NCBI GenBank assembly: GCA_964611125.1
Contig: CAZSZO010000018.1
Coordinates: 1-64,000, forward strand
Reading direction: 5' to 3'
Origin: JAEUIX01 sp964611125
Lineage (GTDB): Bacteria > Planctomycetota > Phycisphaerae > Phycisphaerales > UBA1924
DNA: 64,000 nucleotides
The stretch's first letter is position 1; each line of letters opens with the position of its first letter. The position numbers were made by a program, and so were the translations under genes. The notes beneath the pieces were generated by a model, which saw only the letters and a program-made list of their open reading frames with translations, was not told the DNA's origin and searched no databases. This document shows, one piece after another, positions 8,548-15,849 of the stretch.

Positions 8548-10371
8548 ATGAACACCAGCAGCACCAGCGAGCCCCGTCGGGGGGGCGTGCTCGAATTTGT
8601 CGAACGTGTGGGCAATCTGCTGCCGGAGCCAGCGCTGCTCTTCGCGCTGCTGGCCGGGGCGGTGATCGTCATCGCCGCGATCGGCGACGCCGCGGGATGG
8701 GCGGTGCAGCCGATCCGGCCGCAGGTGGAGACGCGCCCGATGCTCGACAGCGCGGGGGCGCCGGTGCTTGACGCCAAGGGCGTCGCCCGGACCGAGCCCG
8801 CGCTCGATGCGCAGGGGCGACCGAAGGTGACGCTGGCCCCGTCGGGCGAGCCGATCCGCCCGCGCACGCTGCTGAGCGTCGACGGCGTGTACTGGATGTT
8901 CTCCTCGATGCTGCGGAACTTCACGGGCCTGCCGGCGCTGGGCCTGATCTTTGTGGCGATGCTGGGGATCGGGCTTGCGGAGAAGTTCGGCTTCTTCAGC
9001 GCCCTTATGCGGTGGCTGGCGCTGACCACCCCGCGCGGGCTGCTCACGCCGGTGATCGTGCTGCTGGGGGCCAATTCCAGCGTCGCCAGCGATGCGGGGT
9101 ACATCATCCTTCCGCCCCTGGCCGCGGCCCTGTACCACGCGGTCGGCCGGCCGCCCATCGCTGGGCTCGCGGCGGCCTTCGCCGGGGTCGCGGGTGGCTT
9201 CGGCGGAGGGTTCTTCCCCACCGGCGGCGACGGCGTGCTGGCCGGCTTCGCCCAGGACGCGGCTCGGATCATCGACCCCGCGTACAACGTCACCATCCTG
9301 CACAACTTCTACTTCAAGGCCGGCTCAGCGGTGGTGGTGATGCTCGCGGGCTGGTTCGTGACCGACCGCATTGTTGAGCCCCGCCTCGCCGGCGGCCGCA
9401 AGGATGACCCTTCCGACGCGCAGGACGCCAAGGTGCTCGCGGAGATGGCGCTCCAACCCGCCGAGAAGCGGGCCCTGTTCGCCTCGCTGGCCGTCATGGC
9501 CGGGGTGATCGGCGTGCTGATGGCGATGATCTTCATCCCCGGCGCACCGCTGCACGGCCACGGGCAGCAAACCCTGGCCAACGGACGCGCGATCGTGCTG
9601 CACGAGGTCATCATCGCCGAGGAGGGGACCAACCTGGGCCTCCCCGCCAATGACGTGCTCGCCCACCGGCCGCTGGCGATCGGCGAGACCCCGGCCCGCG
9701 GCGCCCTGCAGGATCCCCCGGGCGAACGCTGGTCGCACGCCATCGTGCCGATGATCCTGCTGGCGTTCCTGCTCCCCGGGGTCGCCTTCGGCTGGCTCAC
9801 CGGCGCCCTGAAGACCCAGCGCGACTTCATCGACGGCCTCCACCACGGCATCCGCTCGATCGTGCCGGTGCTGGCCATCGCGTTCTTCATGGCCCAGTTC
9901 GTCAACTATTTCGCCTACACCCGGCTCGACCGGATGCTGGCCTACGGCGGCGGCTCGCTCCTGGTGCAGGCCGACCTGCCCACCCCCCTGCTGCTCGTGC
10001 TCTTCGTCTTCCTGGTGGTGATGGGCGACTTCGCGATCTCGGGCATGCTCAGCAAGTTCGGCGTGCTGGCGCCGATCTTCATCCCCATGTTCATGATGGT
10101 GGGGATCAGCCCCGAGCTCACCACCGCGGCGTACCGGATCGGCGACAGCGTGGTGAACATCATCACGCCGCTCAACAGCTACCTGCTGATCGTGCTGGCG
10201 GTGCTGCAGCGGTACAAAACCGGGGCTGGCCTGGGCTCGCTCATCTCCCTGATGCTGCCGTATTCGGTCGTGCTGTTCGTGGCCTGGACGGGGTTCCTGC
10301 TGGTCTGGTGGGTGCTCGGGATCCCGCTGGGGGTGCAGGCGCCGCTGCACTACGAGCCGCGGCCGCTCTAA
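8548..10371 (+). CDS. AbgT-family transporter
   Basis: 607-residue inner-membrane protein of the AbgT family (p-aminobenzoyl-glutamate uptake; other members export antimetabolites). Evidence: a VERVGNLLPEPALLF N-terminus; long hydrophobic helices; ANSSVASDAGYIILPPLAA and GGFFPTGGDG segments typical of the inverted hairpin regions; and an ISPELTTAAYRIGDSVVNII stretch near the C-terminus (quoted in parts under the limit). It is longer than the usual ~510 residues because of a hydrophilic loop at about 60-110 and another at about 330-390. GGAG lies five bases before the ATG. No peptidase or folate gene sits beside it, so the substrate is open. Confidence 0.9.
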   Translation: MNTSSTSEPRRGGVLEFVERVGNLLPEPALLFALLAGAVIVIAAIGDAAGWAVQPIRPQVETRPMLDSAGAPVLDAKGVARTEPALDAQGRPKVTLAPSGEPIRPRTLLSVDGVYWMFSSMLRNFTGLPALGLIFVAMLGIGLAEKFGFFSALMRWLALTTPRGLLTPVIVLLGANSSVASDAGYIILPPLAAALYHAVGRPPIAGLAAAFAGVAGGFGGGFFPTGGDGVLAGFAQDAARIIDPAYNVTILHNFYFKAGSAVVVMLAGWFVTDRIVEPRLAGGRKDDPSDAQDAKVLAEMALQPAEKRALFASLAVMAGVIGVLMAMIFIPGAPLHGHGQQTLANGRAIVLHEVIIAEEGTNLGLPANDVLAHRPLAIGETPARGALQDPPGERWSHAIVPMILLAFLLPGVAFGWLTGALKTQRDFIDGLHHGIRSIVPVLAIAFFMAQFVNYFAYTRLDRMLAYGGGSLLVQADLPTPLLLVLFVFLVVMGDFAISGMLSKFGVLAPIFIPMFMMVGISPELTTAAYRIGDSVVNIITPLNSYLLIVLAVLQRYKTGAGLGSLISLMLPYSVVLFVAWTGFLLVWWVLGIPLGVQAPLHYEPRPL

Positions 10372-10495
10372 CCTCCCGCCGAGGCTGATGGCGGCCGGGC
10401 GAGGCCGGCCCCAGAGTGGCCAAGAGGCGCGCAGGGCGGCTATGCTCTTCCCCCGCCAAAGGCCGGTTCCCCCGGCCCGACGCGGACAAATCCCC

Positions 10496-10578
10496 GGGCG
10501 CGTGCCGGAGTGGCCAAACGGGGCAGACTGTAAATCTGTTGGCTTACGCCTACGGGGGTTCGAATCCCTCCGCGCCCA
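10496..10578 (+). tRNA. tRNA-Tyr (GTA anticodon)
   Basis: 83-nt class II tRNA. The acceptor arms GGGCGCG (10496-10502) and CGCGCCC (10571-10577) pair perfectly and are followed by discriminator A. The anticodon loop CTGTAAA holds GTA at 10530-10532. A long variable arm follows, and the T-loop GTTCGAATC is present. No CCA is encoded. A strong intrinsic terminator starts 46 bases downstream. The gene sits at the edge of the repeat-bracketed islet. Confidence 0.96.
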
Positions 10579-10622
10579 TTCGAGTGCTCCGCCCGGCGGA
10601 GCGCTCACCCGCATCGAAGCGA

Positions 10623-10774
10623 AAAAACGGCCTGTTCCTCAATGGAGGAACAGGCCGTTTTCGCGTCTGACGGTCTCAAGCAGGCGAACGACGCGCCTGA
10701 GCTAGCACCCGGCGAAGAAGACCCCGATGTAGTCAGCCAGGTCGTCGGGGTCGGTGAACCCGTCGCCGTTGTAG
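10623..10774. repeat. 152-bp direct repeat, copy A
   Basis: Matches 11761-11912 in the same orientation with two mismatches by eye (10641 a/g and 10672 g/a). It contains an intrinsic terminator and, on the minus strand, the last 24 codons of a GC-type dockerin domain (YNGDGFTDPDDLADYIGVFF). Here the dockerin fragment has no gene behind it: the sequence beyond 10774 quickly loses similarity (a short degenerate echo of the next codons is visible), so it is a truncated gene end. Confidence 0.95.
10624..10661. terminator. Bidirectional intrinsic terminator after tRNA-Tyr (copy A)
   Basis: Perfect 17-bp stem (10624-10640 with 10645-10661) and four-base loop; the arms begin AAAACGGCC and end GGCCGTTTT, so a T-run is available on either strand. 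It probably ends the tRNA-Tyr transcript. Confidence 0.9.
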
Positions 10775-10871
10775 CGTTTGTAGTCGCGTAGCCAGAGGAT
10801 TGCTGCCGACCCTTCCGGTGGCGGAGCGGGTTGCCTTCGGTGCCGAGGCCTGGCATAGAACACGATCCTTG

Positions 10872-11426
10872 CTAGTGGTTTGTCTTCATGTGGTCCTCAA
10901 GGCCGACCCGCCCCCGCACGCGCCTCCCGCAGATGGGACAAGCCGTGTCTCGAAGCCGGCGGCTGCGACGCCGACTAGGGCTTGAACTGTTCTTTGAAAA
11001 AGCACCGAATGCCAACTCACACGACCTGACATAACCGGTCCCCTCACACCGATAGCAGTTGGGATTTCGACTGCTGCACGGGCATGGAAACGAATCTGAA
11101 GTCGTTCGCGCTCGTCCGGCCGGCTTGAGAGAGACCGCACGGATCCACCCTGGTTGGCTGGCGACGCGCCCACGCCGACCCGCAGGGGCGGGCAAGAGTC
11201 TCATGTCAACAAGTCGATCGAACAGCGGATCAGGGATGCTCGCCACCCACTCCGCCAACTCGGCGCTCCATCCTGTCGCGCCTTGCTGCATCAACTGTTC
11301 GACGCCCCAACTGAGTCGCGCCGCTGCGGCCGAATCGGTTCCAGTGCTGATGGAACGGCGAACTCGAGAAGGGTCGGTGAAACGGACCCGATATCGACCA
11401 TTTGGGCTTCGGGCAATCGCGGCCAC
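10872..11426 (-). CDS. Integrase N-terminus-like protein with zinc-finger C-terminus
   Basis: 184 residues from a GTG at 11426; GAGGGG lies about ten bases upstream, inside the end of the XRE gene. Residues 1-85 (AIARSPNGRYRVRFTDPSR ... WVASIPDPLFDRLVDMRLLP) resemble the arm/core-binding N-terminus of planctomycete tyrosine recombinases, but the catalytic domain with its R-H-R-Y residues is absent. Instead there are two probable zinc sites: CPC-x6-CYRCEGTG at 115-130, recalling DnaJ zinc motifs, and a classical C2H2 finger at 163-184 (C163, C166, H179, H184; spacing 2-12-4). It is three bases downstream of the XRE gene, so the two form an operon. It could be a decayed integrase fused to another frame, or a genuine DNA-binding accessory protein; I cannot decide. 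Confidence 0.65.
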   Translation of the reverse strand: MAAIARSPNGRYRVRFTDPSRVRRSISTGTDSAAAARLSWGVEQLMQQGATGWSAELAEWVASIPDPLFDRLVDMRLLPAPAGRRGRVASQPGWIRAVSLKPAGRARTTSDSFPCPCSSRNPNCYRCEGTGYVRSCELAFGAFSKNSSSPSRRRSRRLRDTACPICGRRVRGRVGLEDHMKTNH

Positions 11427-11429
11427 TGC

Positions 11430-11651
11430 TCACCGTCCCCTCGCCGTCTTGGTATTGGACTTGGGCTCGATCGTGATACGCAGCCCCAAGAACTCCGCCA
11501 GTCGTTCAATCGTCTCAGAGTTCAAACCGCGTTCGCCGCTCAGCAGCCGGGAGAGCTGACTACGGGCCACTCCCGCGCCCTTGGCGATCGCGTAGGGCGT
11601 CTGGTCGCTCGCCTTCACCGCCGCGGCGATCGCACTGGAGAGTTGTCCCAT
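11430..11651 (-). CDS. XRE-family transcriptional regulator
   Basis: 73-residue one-domain regulator (MGQLSSAIAA...). Residues about 8-57 form an XRE/lambda-repressor-like helix-turn-helix (TPYAIAKGAGVARSQLSRLL, then LNSETIERLAEFLGL). I chose the ATG at 11651 rather than the longer open frame because family members start just before helix 1. An inverted repeat 22 bases upstream may be its operator. It is followed three bases later by the integrase-like/zinc-finger gene. Such small XRE proteins commonly accompany integrases in planctomycete genomes. Confidence 0.85.
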   Translation of the reverse strand: MGQLSSAIAAAVKASDQTPYAIAKGAGVARSQLSRLLSGERGLNSETIERLAEFLGLRITIEPKSNTKTARGR

Positions 11652-11672
11652 GAGAACAGAATACCCGATGCG

Positions 11673-11686
11673 TTGCCATTCGGCAA
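11673..11686. promoter_or_regulatory. Candidate operator of the XRE gene
   Basis: Inverted repeat TTGCC-ATTC-GGCAA, 22 bases upstream of the XRE start codon. The position fits an autoregulatory operator; only one copy is seen, so this is an inference. Confidence 0.4.
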
Positions 11687-11760
11687 CCTTCCAGTAGATT
11701 TTCAAACCGCGATCAGCCACCCCGCCGCGCTTGGGGCGTCATATGCATAGCCATGAGAGC

Positions 11761-11912
11761 AAAAACGGCCTGTTCCTCGATGGAGGAACAGGCCGTTTTC
11801 GCGTCTGACAGTCTCAAGCAGGCGAACGACGCGCCTGAGCTAGCACCCGGCGAAGAAGACCCCGATGTAGTCAGCCAGGTCGTCGGGGTCGGTGAACCCG
11901 TCGCCGTTGTAG
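11761..11912. repeat. 152-bp direct repeat, copy B
   Basis: Partner of 10623-10774 (150/152 identical by eye, offset 1138 bp). In this copy the dockerin codons belong to the intact surface-protein gene, and the terminator lies just after its stop codon. Confidence 0.95.
11762..11799. terminator. Intrinsic terminator of the surface-protein gene (copy B)
   Basis: 17-bp perfect stem (11762-11778 with 11783-11799), loop of four bases, T-run on the minus strand after the arm. It lies 40 bases downstream of the stop codon at 11840. Confidence 0.9.
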
Positions 11913-13984
11913 TCGCTCAGGAGGCAAGGCGGACCGAAGAAGCACCCGATGTAGTCGGCCAGGTCATCGGGATCCAGCACGCCATCGCAGTTGAAGTCAG
12001 CGGGGCAGACGTTGAGCGTGACGGCGGCGGTCGTCAGCACGCTGTCCCCATCGCAGCCGCTGGAGATCACGCAGTCGTACGACCCGGCGTCCGAAGCCTG
12101 AGGACTGGCGATGCTGAGGCTGGCGGTCGCGGCGGACGGGTTGGCGGTGGAGTCAATCGGCGCGCCATTGAATCGCCACTGGTAGGTTAACGCCCGTGCC
12201 CCGGCGACCGTCACCGTGAAGCCCGCGCCGACGCGCCCGCAGTTGAGCGCCGAGACCGGCTGCCCGGTGATGGCGGGCGGGGAGGGCAGCAGCCAGGTGT
12301 CGTTCAGCACCGTGGTGTTGTTGTCGCCGTTGCCGCCGAAGAGCAGCAGGCCGCGGCGGACGGGGTCGTACACCATGGCCTGGCCGCGGCGGGCGGTGGG
12401 TCCGCCTGCGGCGATGAGCGACCAGTCGGAGCCATTCCACGCCCAGGTGTCGCCGCGATACACGGTCTCGGCCGGGTTGTTGACGCCGCCGTGCAGGACC
12501 ATGGCGCGTCGCACGGGGTCGTAGGCCATCACTGGAAAGCGGCGGCCCGGGGGGCTGTTGACGGGCGTGCGCTGGATCCAGGCCGCGCCATCCCATTCCC
12601 ATGTGTCGGTGTAGAAGACGCTGCCGTTGCTGTTGGTGCCGCCGAAGAGCACGATGCGTTCGCGCACGGGGTCGTAGGCCATGACGTGACCGCGGCGACT
12701 GGCCGGTCCGGAGACCGGCAGCTGGAGCCACGCAGCGCCATTCCAGCGCCAGGTATCGCCGAACGTGACGCCGACACCGCCTCCGCCGAACATCAGGGTG
12801 GAGCCGCGAAGCGCGTCGTACGCCAAGGCGCCCGATTCCCGTTGCTGGGGCTGCGCGCCCCCGAAGTTGGCCCACGCCGAACCGTTCCACTCCTGCGTGC
12901 CGGGGAAGAAGCCGCCCGAGTTGAAGCCGCTGAACATGATCGTGCGCTGTCGGGCCGGATCAAAGGCGGAGCCGCCCAAGGCCGAACCGCCGACAGGCAA
13001 GGTGGTGGCGACCTGCGACCATCCGGCGGAATCGAGCTCCCAGGTGTCGCTGCGCAGGCTGCTGGGCCCGAAGGCGCCGCCCCACAGTACGGAGCGGTCG
13101 CGCACGGAGTCATACGTCATGTAATGGAAGTAACGAGACGTCGGGTTGGTCGGCAGCGTCAAGCGGGTCCAGCGGTCGCTCGTGGCCAGGCTGCTCGAAT
13201 AGACCGGGGCCCCATTGAGGAACGAGGCGTCGCGTGCATTGCCGGATTGGTCGGCCGGCGAGGCGTCGTCGAAGGTCCAGTGGGCAAGCAGGCCGGGCTG
13301 CGGGCCGGATGGGAGCTGGCACGAGGAGTTGGCCTGGATCTCCGCGGCGCTGCGCACGGTGCTCCAGATGCGGACATCGTCGATGGCGCCCTGGAAGCGG
13401 CGGGTGAAGTTGAAGCCAAAGTTGCCGGCGCCCAGGAGCACGGGCTCCCCGGCGTTGTAGTAGACCTGGCTGCTCACGGCGGGAACGGAACTGTCCAGCA
13501 CGCCGTTGATGTAGAGCCTCAGCGTCGCGCCATCGAACGTGCCCGCGACATGCGTGGACTGGCCGAGAGCGACGGTGGTGTTTGACCGGAGGAGTGTCTG
13601 GCTGGCGCCGAAAACGTAGGTCACCGCGAAGGTGACCTTTCCGGTGCTCGGAGACCAGGATAGAAACCAAGATTCCAGGCCGACCCCCACCGCGCCTTGG
13701 CGCGGCTTGGAGACGATGATGGGGCCCACGGCGTCGGTCGCCCCTTCGCCATAGCCGTTGCCTTCGGGCCGGAAGCGGGCCTCCAACGTGAACTGAGCGG
13801 GGTTGATGGGGCCGGTGTTGGCGGTCGTGAGGTACTTTGAGTCGACCAGCGACGCCGAGCCCGGCTGGGCGGAGGCGACCCCCTGGGCCAACCCGAGGGC
13901 GAGGCCCGCCGGGATGAGGCCGGCGGCCAAGCCCCGCGTCGAGGGGCACACGACCCAGCGGGAGAACGAAGAAACGCGGTTCAT
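11840..13984 (-). CDS. Secreted LamG/Kelch-like protein with GC-type dockerin tail
   Basis: 714 residues. The start at 13984 is fixed by AAGGAG seven bases upstream, followed by a signal peptide (residues 1-39, ending GVASA). Domains in order: a LamG/concanavalin-like fold (about 46-225; NPAQFTLEARFRP, VAGTFDGATLRLYINGVL, FQGAIDDVRIWS); Kelch/galactose-oxidase-like repeats (about 255-560) with recurring MAYDPVR-x-R-x-V-L-F-GG and DTWEWDGAAW units; an Ig-like domain (about 575-655; YQWRFNG, SDAGSYDC); and a C-terminal pair of Ca-binding-like DPDDLADYI motifs ending in Cys. The tail is the Phycisphaerales GC-type dockerin, presumed to anchor or sort the protein at the surface. The ligand is unknown. 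The last 24 codons are duplicated at 10702-10774. Confidence 0.88.
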   Translation of the reverse strand: MNRVSSFSRWVVCPSTRGLAAGLIPAGLALGLAQGVASAQPGSASLVDSKYLTTANTGPINPAQFTLEARFRPEGNGYGEGATDAVGPIIVSKPRQGAVGVGLESWFLSWSPSTGKVTFAVTYVFGASQTLLRSNTTVALGQSTHVAGTFDGATLRLYINGVLDSSVPAVSSQVYYNAGEPVLLGAGNFGFNFTRRFQGAIDDVRIWSTVRSAAEIQANSSCQLPSGPQPGLLAHWTFDDASPADQSGNARDASFLNGAPVYSSSLATSDRWTRLTLPTNPTSRYFHYMTYDSVRDRSVLWGGAFGPSSLRSDTWELDSAGWSQVATTLPVGGSALGGSAFDPARQRTIMFSGFNSGGFFPGTQEWNGSAWANFGGAQPQQRESGALAYDALRGSTLMFGGGGVGVTFGDTWRWNGAAWLQLPVSGPASRRGHVMAYDPVRERIVLFGGTNSNGSVFYTDTWEWDGAAWIQRTPVNSPPGRRFPVMAYDPVRRAMVLHGGVNNPAETVYRGDTWAWNGSDWSLIAAGGPTARRGQAMVYDPVRRGLLLFGGNGDNNTTVLNDTWLLPSPPAITGQPVSALNCGRVGAGFTVTVAGARALTYQWRFNGAPIDSTANPSAATASLSIASPQASDAGSYDCVISSGCDGDSVLTTAAVTLNVCPADFNCDGVLDPDDLADYIGCFFGPPCLLSDYNGDGFTDPDDLADYIGVFFAGC

Positions 13985-14328
13985 TCTGAGACTCCTTGGT
14001 GCGCGGCCAGTGGCGGGGGCGGCGGCGAGCACGGCGCCGAAACCTCGTGCCCCTTGGGCCAACTCCAGACGCATCGAAACCACTCGCGACTTAGAGATCT
14101 GCACCGATGCGTCATGGGGCTTACGTCCGCCAATGTACGCCCGCGCTGACGTGTATGGAATGGCCATTCGGCGCAACTGACGCACCTCGATACAAGTCTT
14201 GCGCGGGGTCTGGTCAGTGTTCGTAAGCAACTGGACCGATCGCGCGGGCTGGCCTGCGCCGCCGACCTTCACCCCGCGTGCGCGCAAGACGCCTTGCAGG
14301 CTGAATCAACCCTGTTCAGGACATCTGC
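13985..14328. other. Intergenic region between alcohol dehydrogenase and surface protein
   Basis: 344 bp. It holds the AAGGAG ribosome site of the surface-protein gene (13992-13997) and presumably its promoter. I see no convincing -35/-10 pair, terminator or RNA structure. Confidence 0.5.
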
Positions 14329-15378
14329 TCAGGCCAGCGACGCCATATCGATCACAAATCGGTACTTCACATCGCTCGTGAGCATCCGCTCATAGGCCTG
14401 GTTGATGGACTGAATCGGAATGAGCTCAACATCGCTCACGATGCCCTTTGCAGCGCAGAAGTCCAGCATCTCCTGCGTCTCGGCGATGCCGCCGATCGCC
14501 GAGCCGGCGATGCTCAGCCGGCGGAGCAGCAGCGGCCAGATCGTGGGCGACGGGTGCGGGTGCTCGGGCGCGCCGACCAGGCACAGCGTCCCGTCGGCCC
14601 GAAGCAGGTTCGTAAACGCATCAAGGTTGTGCGAAAGGGCCACAGTGTTCAAGATGAAGTCGAAGGACCCCGCGTGCTTCTGCATTTCGCCCTCGCTGCG
14701 CGAGATCACCACTTCATCAGCCCCCAGCCGCTTGCCGTCCTCCACCTTGCCGGGCGAGGTCGTAAACAGCACCGTGTGGCAACCGAAGGCCTTGGCGAAC
14801 TTCACGCCCATGTGGCCCAGACCACCCAGGCCCACGATGCCCACCTTCTTCCCCGGCCCGGCGCCCCAATGGCGCAGCGGCGAATAGGTCGTGATCCCCG
14901 CGCACAGCAGCGGCGCGGCGGCGGCGAGGTTCAGCTTGTCCGAAACGTGGAGGGCGAAGTGCTCGTCAACGACGATCGACTTGGAATAGCCGCCGAAGGT
15001 CATCTTGCCCGCCAGCTTCGCATCGGGGCTGTTGTAGGTGAAGGTCGGGCTCTTCTCGCAGTACTGCTCGAGCCCCTGCTTGCAGGTGCGGCAGCCCCGG
15101 CAGGAATCAACCATGCAGCCCACGGCGGCGAGATCGCCGGGCTTGAAGCCCTTCACTCCCGGGCCGACTTTCGCGACGCGCCCGACGATCTCGTGCCCGG
15201 GCACGACCGGGAAGACGACGCCGGGCCACTCGCCGCGGGCGGTGTGCAGGTCGGAGTGGCAGACGCCACAGTACTGGATGTCGATCTGAACGTCGCCCAG
15301 CCCGACCTCGCGCCGGTCGATATCGGCCCGGGCCAGGGGGGTCTTGGCGGTCTGCGCGGCGAAAGCGATGGTCTTCAA
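14329..15378 (-). CDS. Zinc-dependent alcohol/aldehyde dehydrogenase (YahK/CAD type)
   Basis: 349 residues when started at the TTG at 15378 (GGAG seven bases upstream), the exact length of E. coli YahK. NADPH-dependent reduction of aldehydes is the family activity. Seen: catalytic zinc residues C37 and the GHE motif at 61-63; a structural-zinc set C93, C96, C99, C107 (DSCRGCRTC); the GLGGLGHMGVKFAKAFG nucleotide-binding turn; and a C-terminal RFVIDM. The open frame runs 103 codons further upstream, but that part is Arg/Pro-rich and lacks homology. It is a single gene, divergent from the trp operon with 231 bp between its start and the trp leader peptide. Confidence 0.9.
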   Translation of the reverse strand: MKTIAFAAQTAKTPLARADIDRREVGLGDVQIDIQYCGVCHSDLHTARGEWPGVVFPVVPGHEIVGRVAKVGPGVKGFKPGDLAAVGCMVDSCRGCRTCKQGLEQYCEKSPTFTYNSPDAKLAGKMTFGGYSKSIVVDEHFALHVSDKLNLAAAAPLLCAGITTYSPLRHWGAGPGKKVGIVGLGGLGHMGVKFAKAFGCHTVLFTTSPGKVEDGKRLGADEVVISRSEGEMQKHAGSFDFILNTVALSHNLDAFTNLLRADGTLCLVGAPEHPHPSPTIWPLLLRRLSIAGSAIGGIAETQEMLDFCAAKGIVSDVELIPIQSINQAYERMLTSDVKYRFVIDMASLA

Positions 15379-15532
15379 GGGCGATCTCCGTGGCAAGGCG
15401 GTGAGAGGGACTGCCAGTTGTAGGTGCGGCGCCCTGCTGGGAAAGCCTGCTGGCGCGCCAAGGCGCGTGCCGTCAAGACCGCAGCGGTGGACGGTTCTGG
15501 ACCGAATCTCACATACCGCCGCCACACGCAGG

Positions 15533-15561
15533 TTGCACTTTGGCCGGTTGTGTCGTATGGT
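15533..15561 (+). promoter_or_regulatory. Predicted trp operon promoter
   Basis: TTGCAC (15533-15538), 17-bp spacer, TATGGT (15556-15561): close to the sigma-70 consensus and placed so that transcription would begin near 15568, about 40 bases before the leader peptide start. Confidence 0.65.
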
Positions 15562-15609
15562 TCTATCGAGCCAACGATCACTGTCGGGCTCACCAGTCCG
15601 AAAATCACC

Positions 15610-15732
15610 ATGAGCCACGGCCGTTCCATCCTGACGCTTCACACGACCAGCTCGGCCCATGTGGCCCGGCTGGCGTTGCCTGGGCATCGGGGTTGGTGGC
15701 GGCTGAGCATCATGGTGGCTTCGCGACGCTGA
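15610..15732 (+). CDS. trpL: trp leader peptide with tandem Trp codons
   Basis: A 40-codon open frame (ATG 15610, TGA 15730) whose residues 27-32 read HRGWWR: two adjacent Trp codons at 15694-15699, eleven codons before the stop. It lies between a good promoter and an intrinsic terminator upstream of trpE. The role inferred is that of TrpL: the ribosome stalls at the Trp codons when charged tRNA-Trp is scarce and so controls read-through. The ribosome-binding site is weak. The peptide itself has no similarity I recognise beyond the WW run, as expected for leaders. Confidence 0.75.
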   Translation: MSHGRSILTLHTTSSAHVARLALPGHRGWWRLSIMVASRR

Positions 15733-15768
15733 TCCTTCCCGCTCACCGCTCGCACCCTACAGGCCACC
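15714..15768 (+). promoter_or_regulatory. Candidate antiterminator pairing of the trp attenuator
   Basis: GGTGGCTT (15714-15721) can pair with AGGCCACC (15761-15768), giving 8 bp with one G-U. The second strand is also the left arm of the terminator, so the two structures exclude each other. A ribosome stalled at 15694-15699 leaves the first strand free, while a ribosome at the stop codon (15730-15732) covers it. This is the geometry expected of ribosome-mediated attenuation. Confidence 0.65.
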
Positions 15769-15792
15769 CACGCAACCGCGGGTGGCCTTTTT
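15762..15792 (+). terminator. trp attenuator terminator
   Basis: GGCCACCC (15762-15769), ten-base loop, GGGTGGCC (15780-15787), then TTTTT: a strong GC stem plus U-run, placed 30 bases after the leader stop codon and 57 bases before trpE. Confidence 0.85.
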
Positions 15793-15849
15793 CGTTTCGC
15801 CGCATTCTCTTCAGCCAGCCGCCGCAGTCACGGACCCCGGAGCCCACGC

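Noticed and set aside
10872..11720. Toxin-antitoxin pair
   Set aside because: The small XRE protein plus partner resembles TA layout, but the partner looks like an integrase N-terminus with zinc motifs and not like any toxin fold I recognise.
10579..11760. Repeated tRNA-Tyr 3' end as an attachment site
   Set aside because: No second copy of the T-arm/acceptor sequence is seen in the islet; the only long repeat is the terminator/dockerin segment.
15664..15705. Alternative leader peptide starting at the internal ATG (MWPGWRC...)
   Set aside because: It has two separated Trp codons but lies in another frame, ends before the antiterminator strand and leaves the WW run unused; the 40-codon frame fits the structures better.
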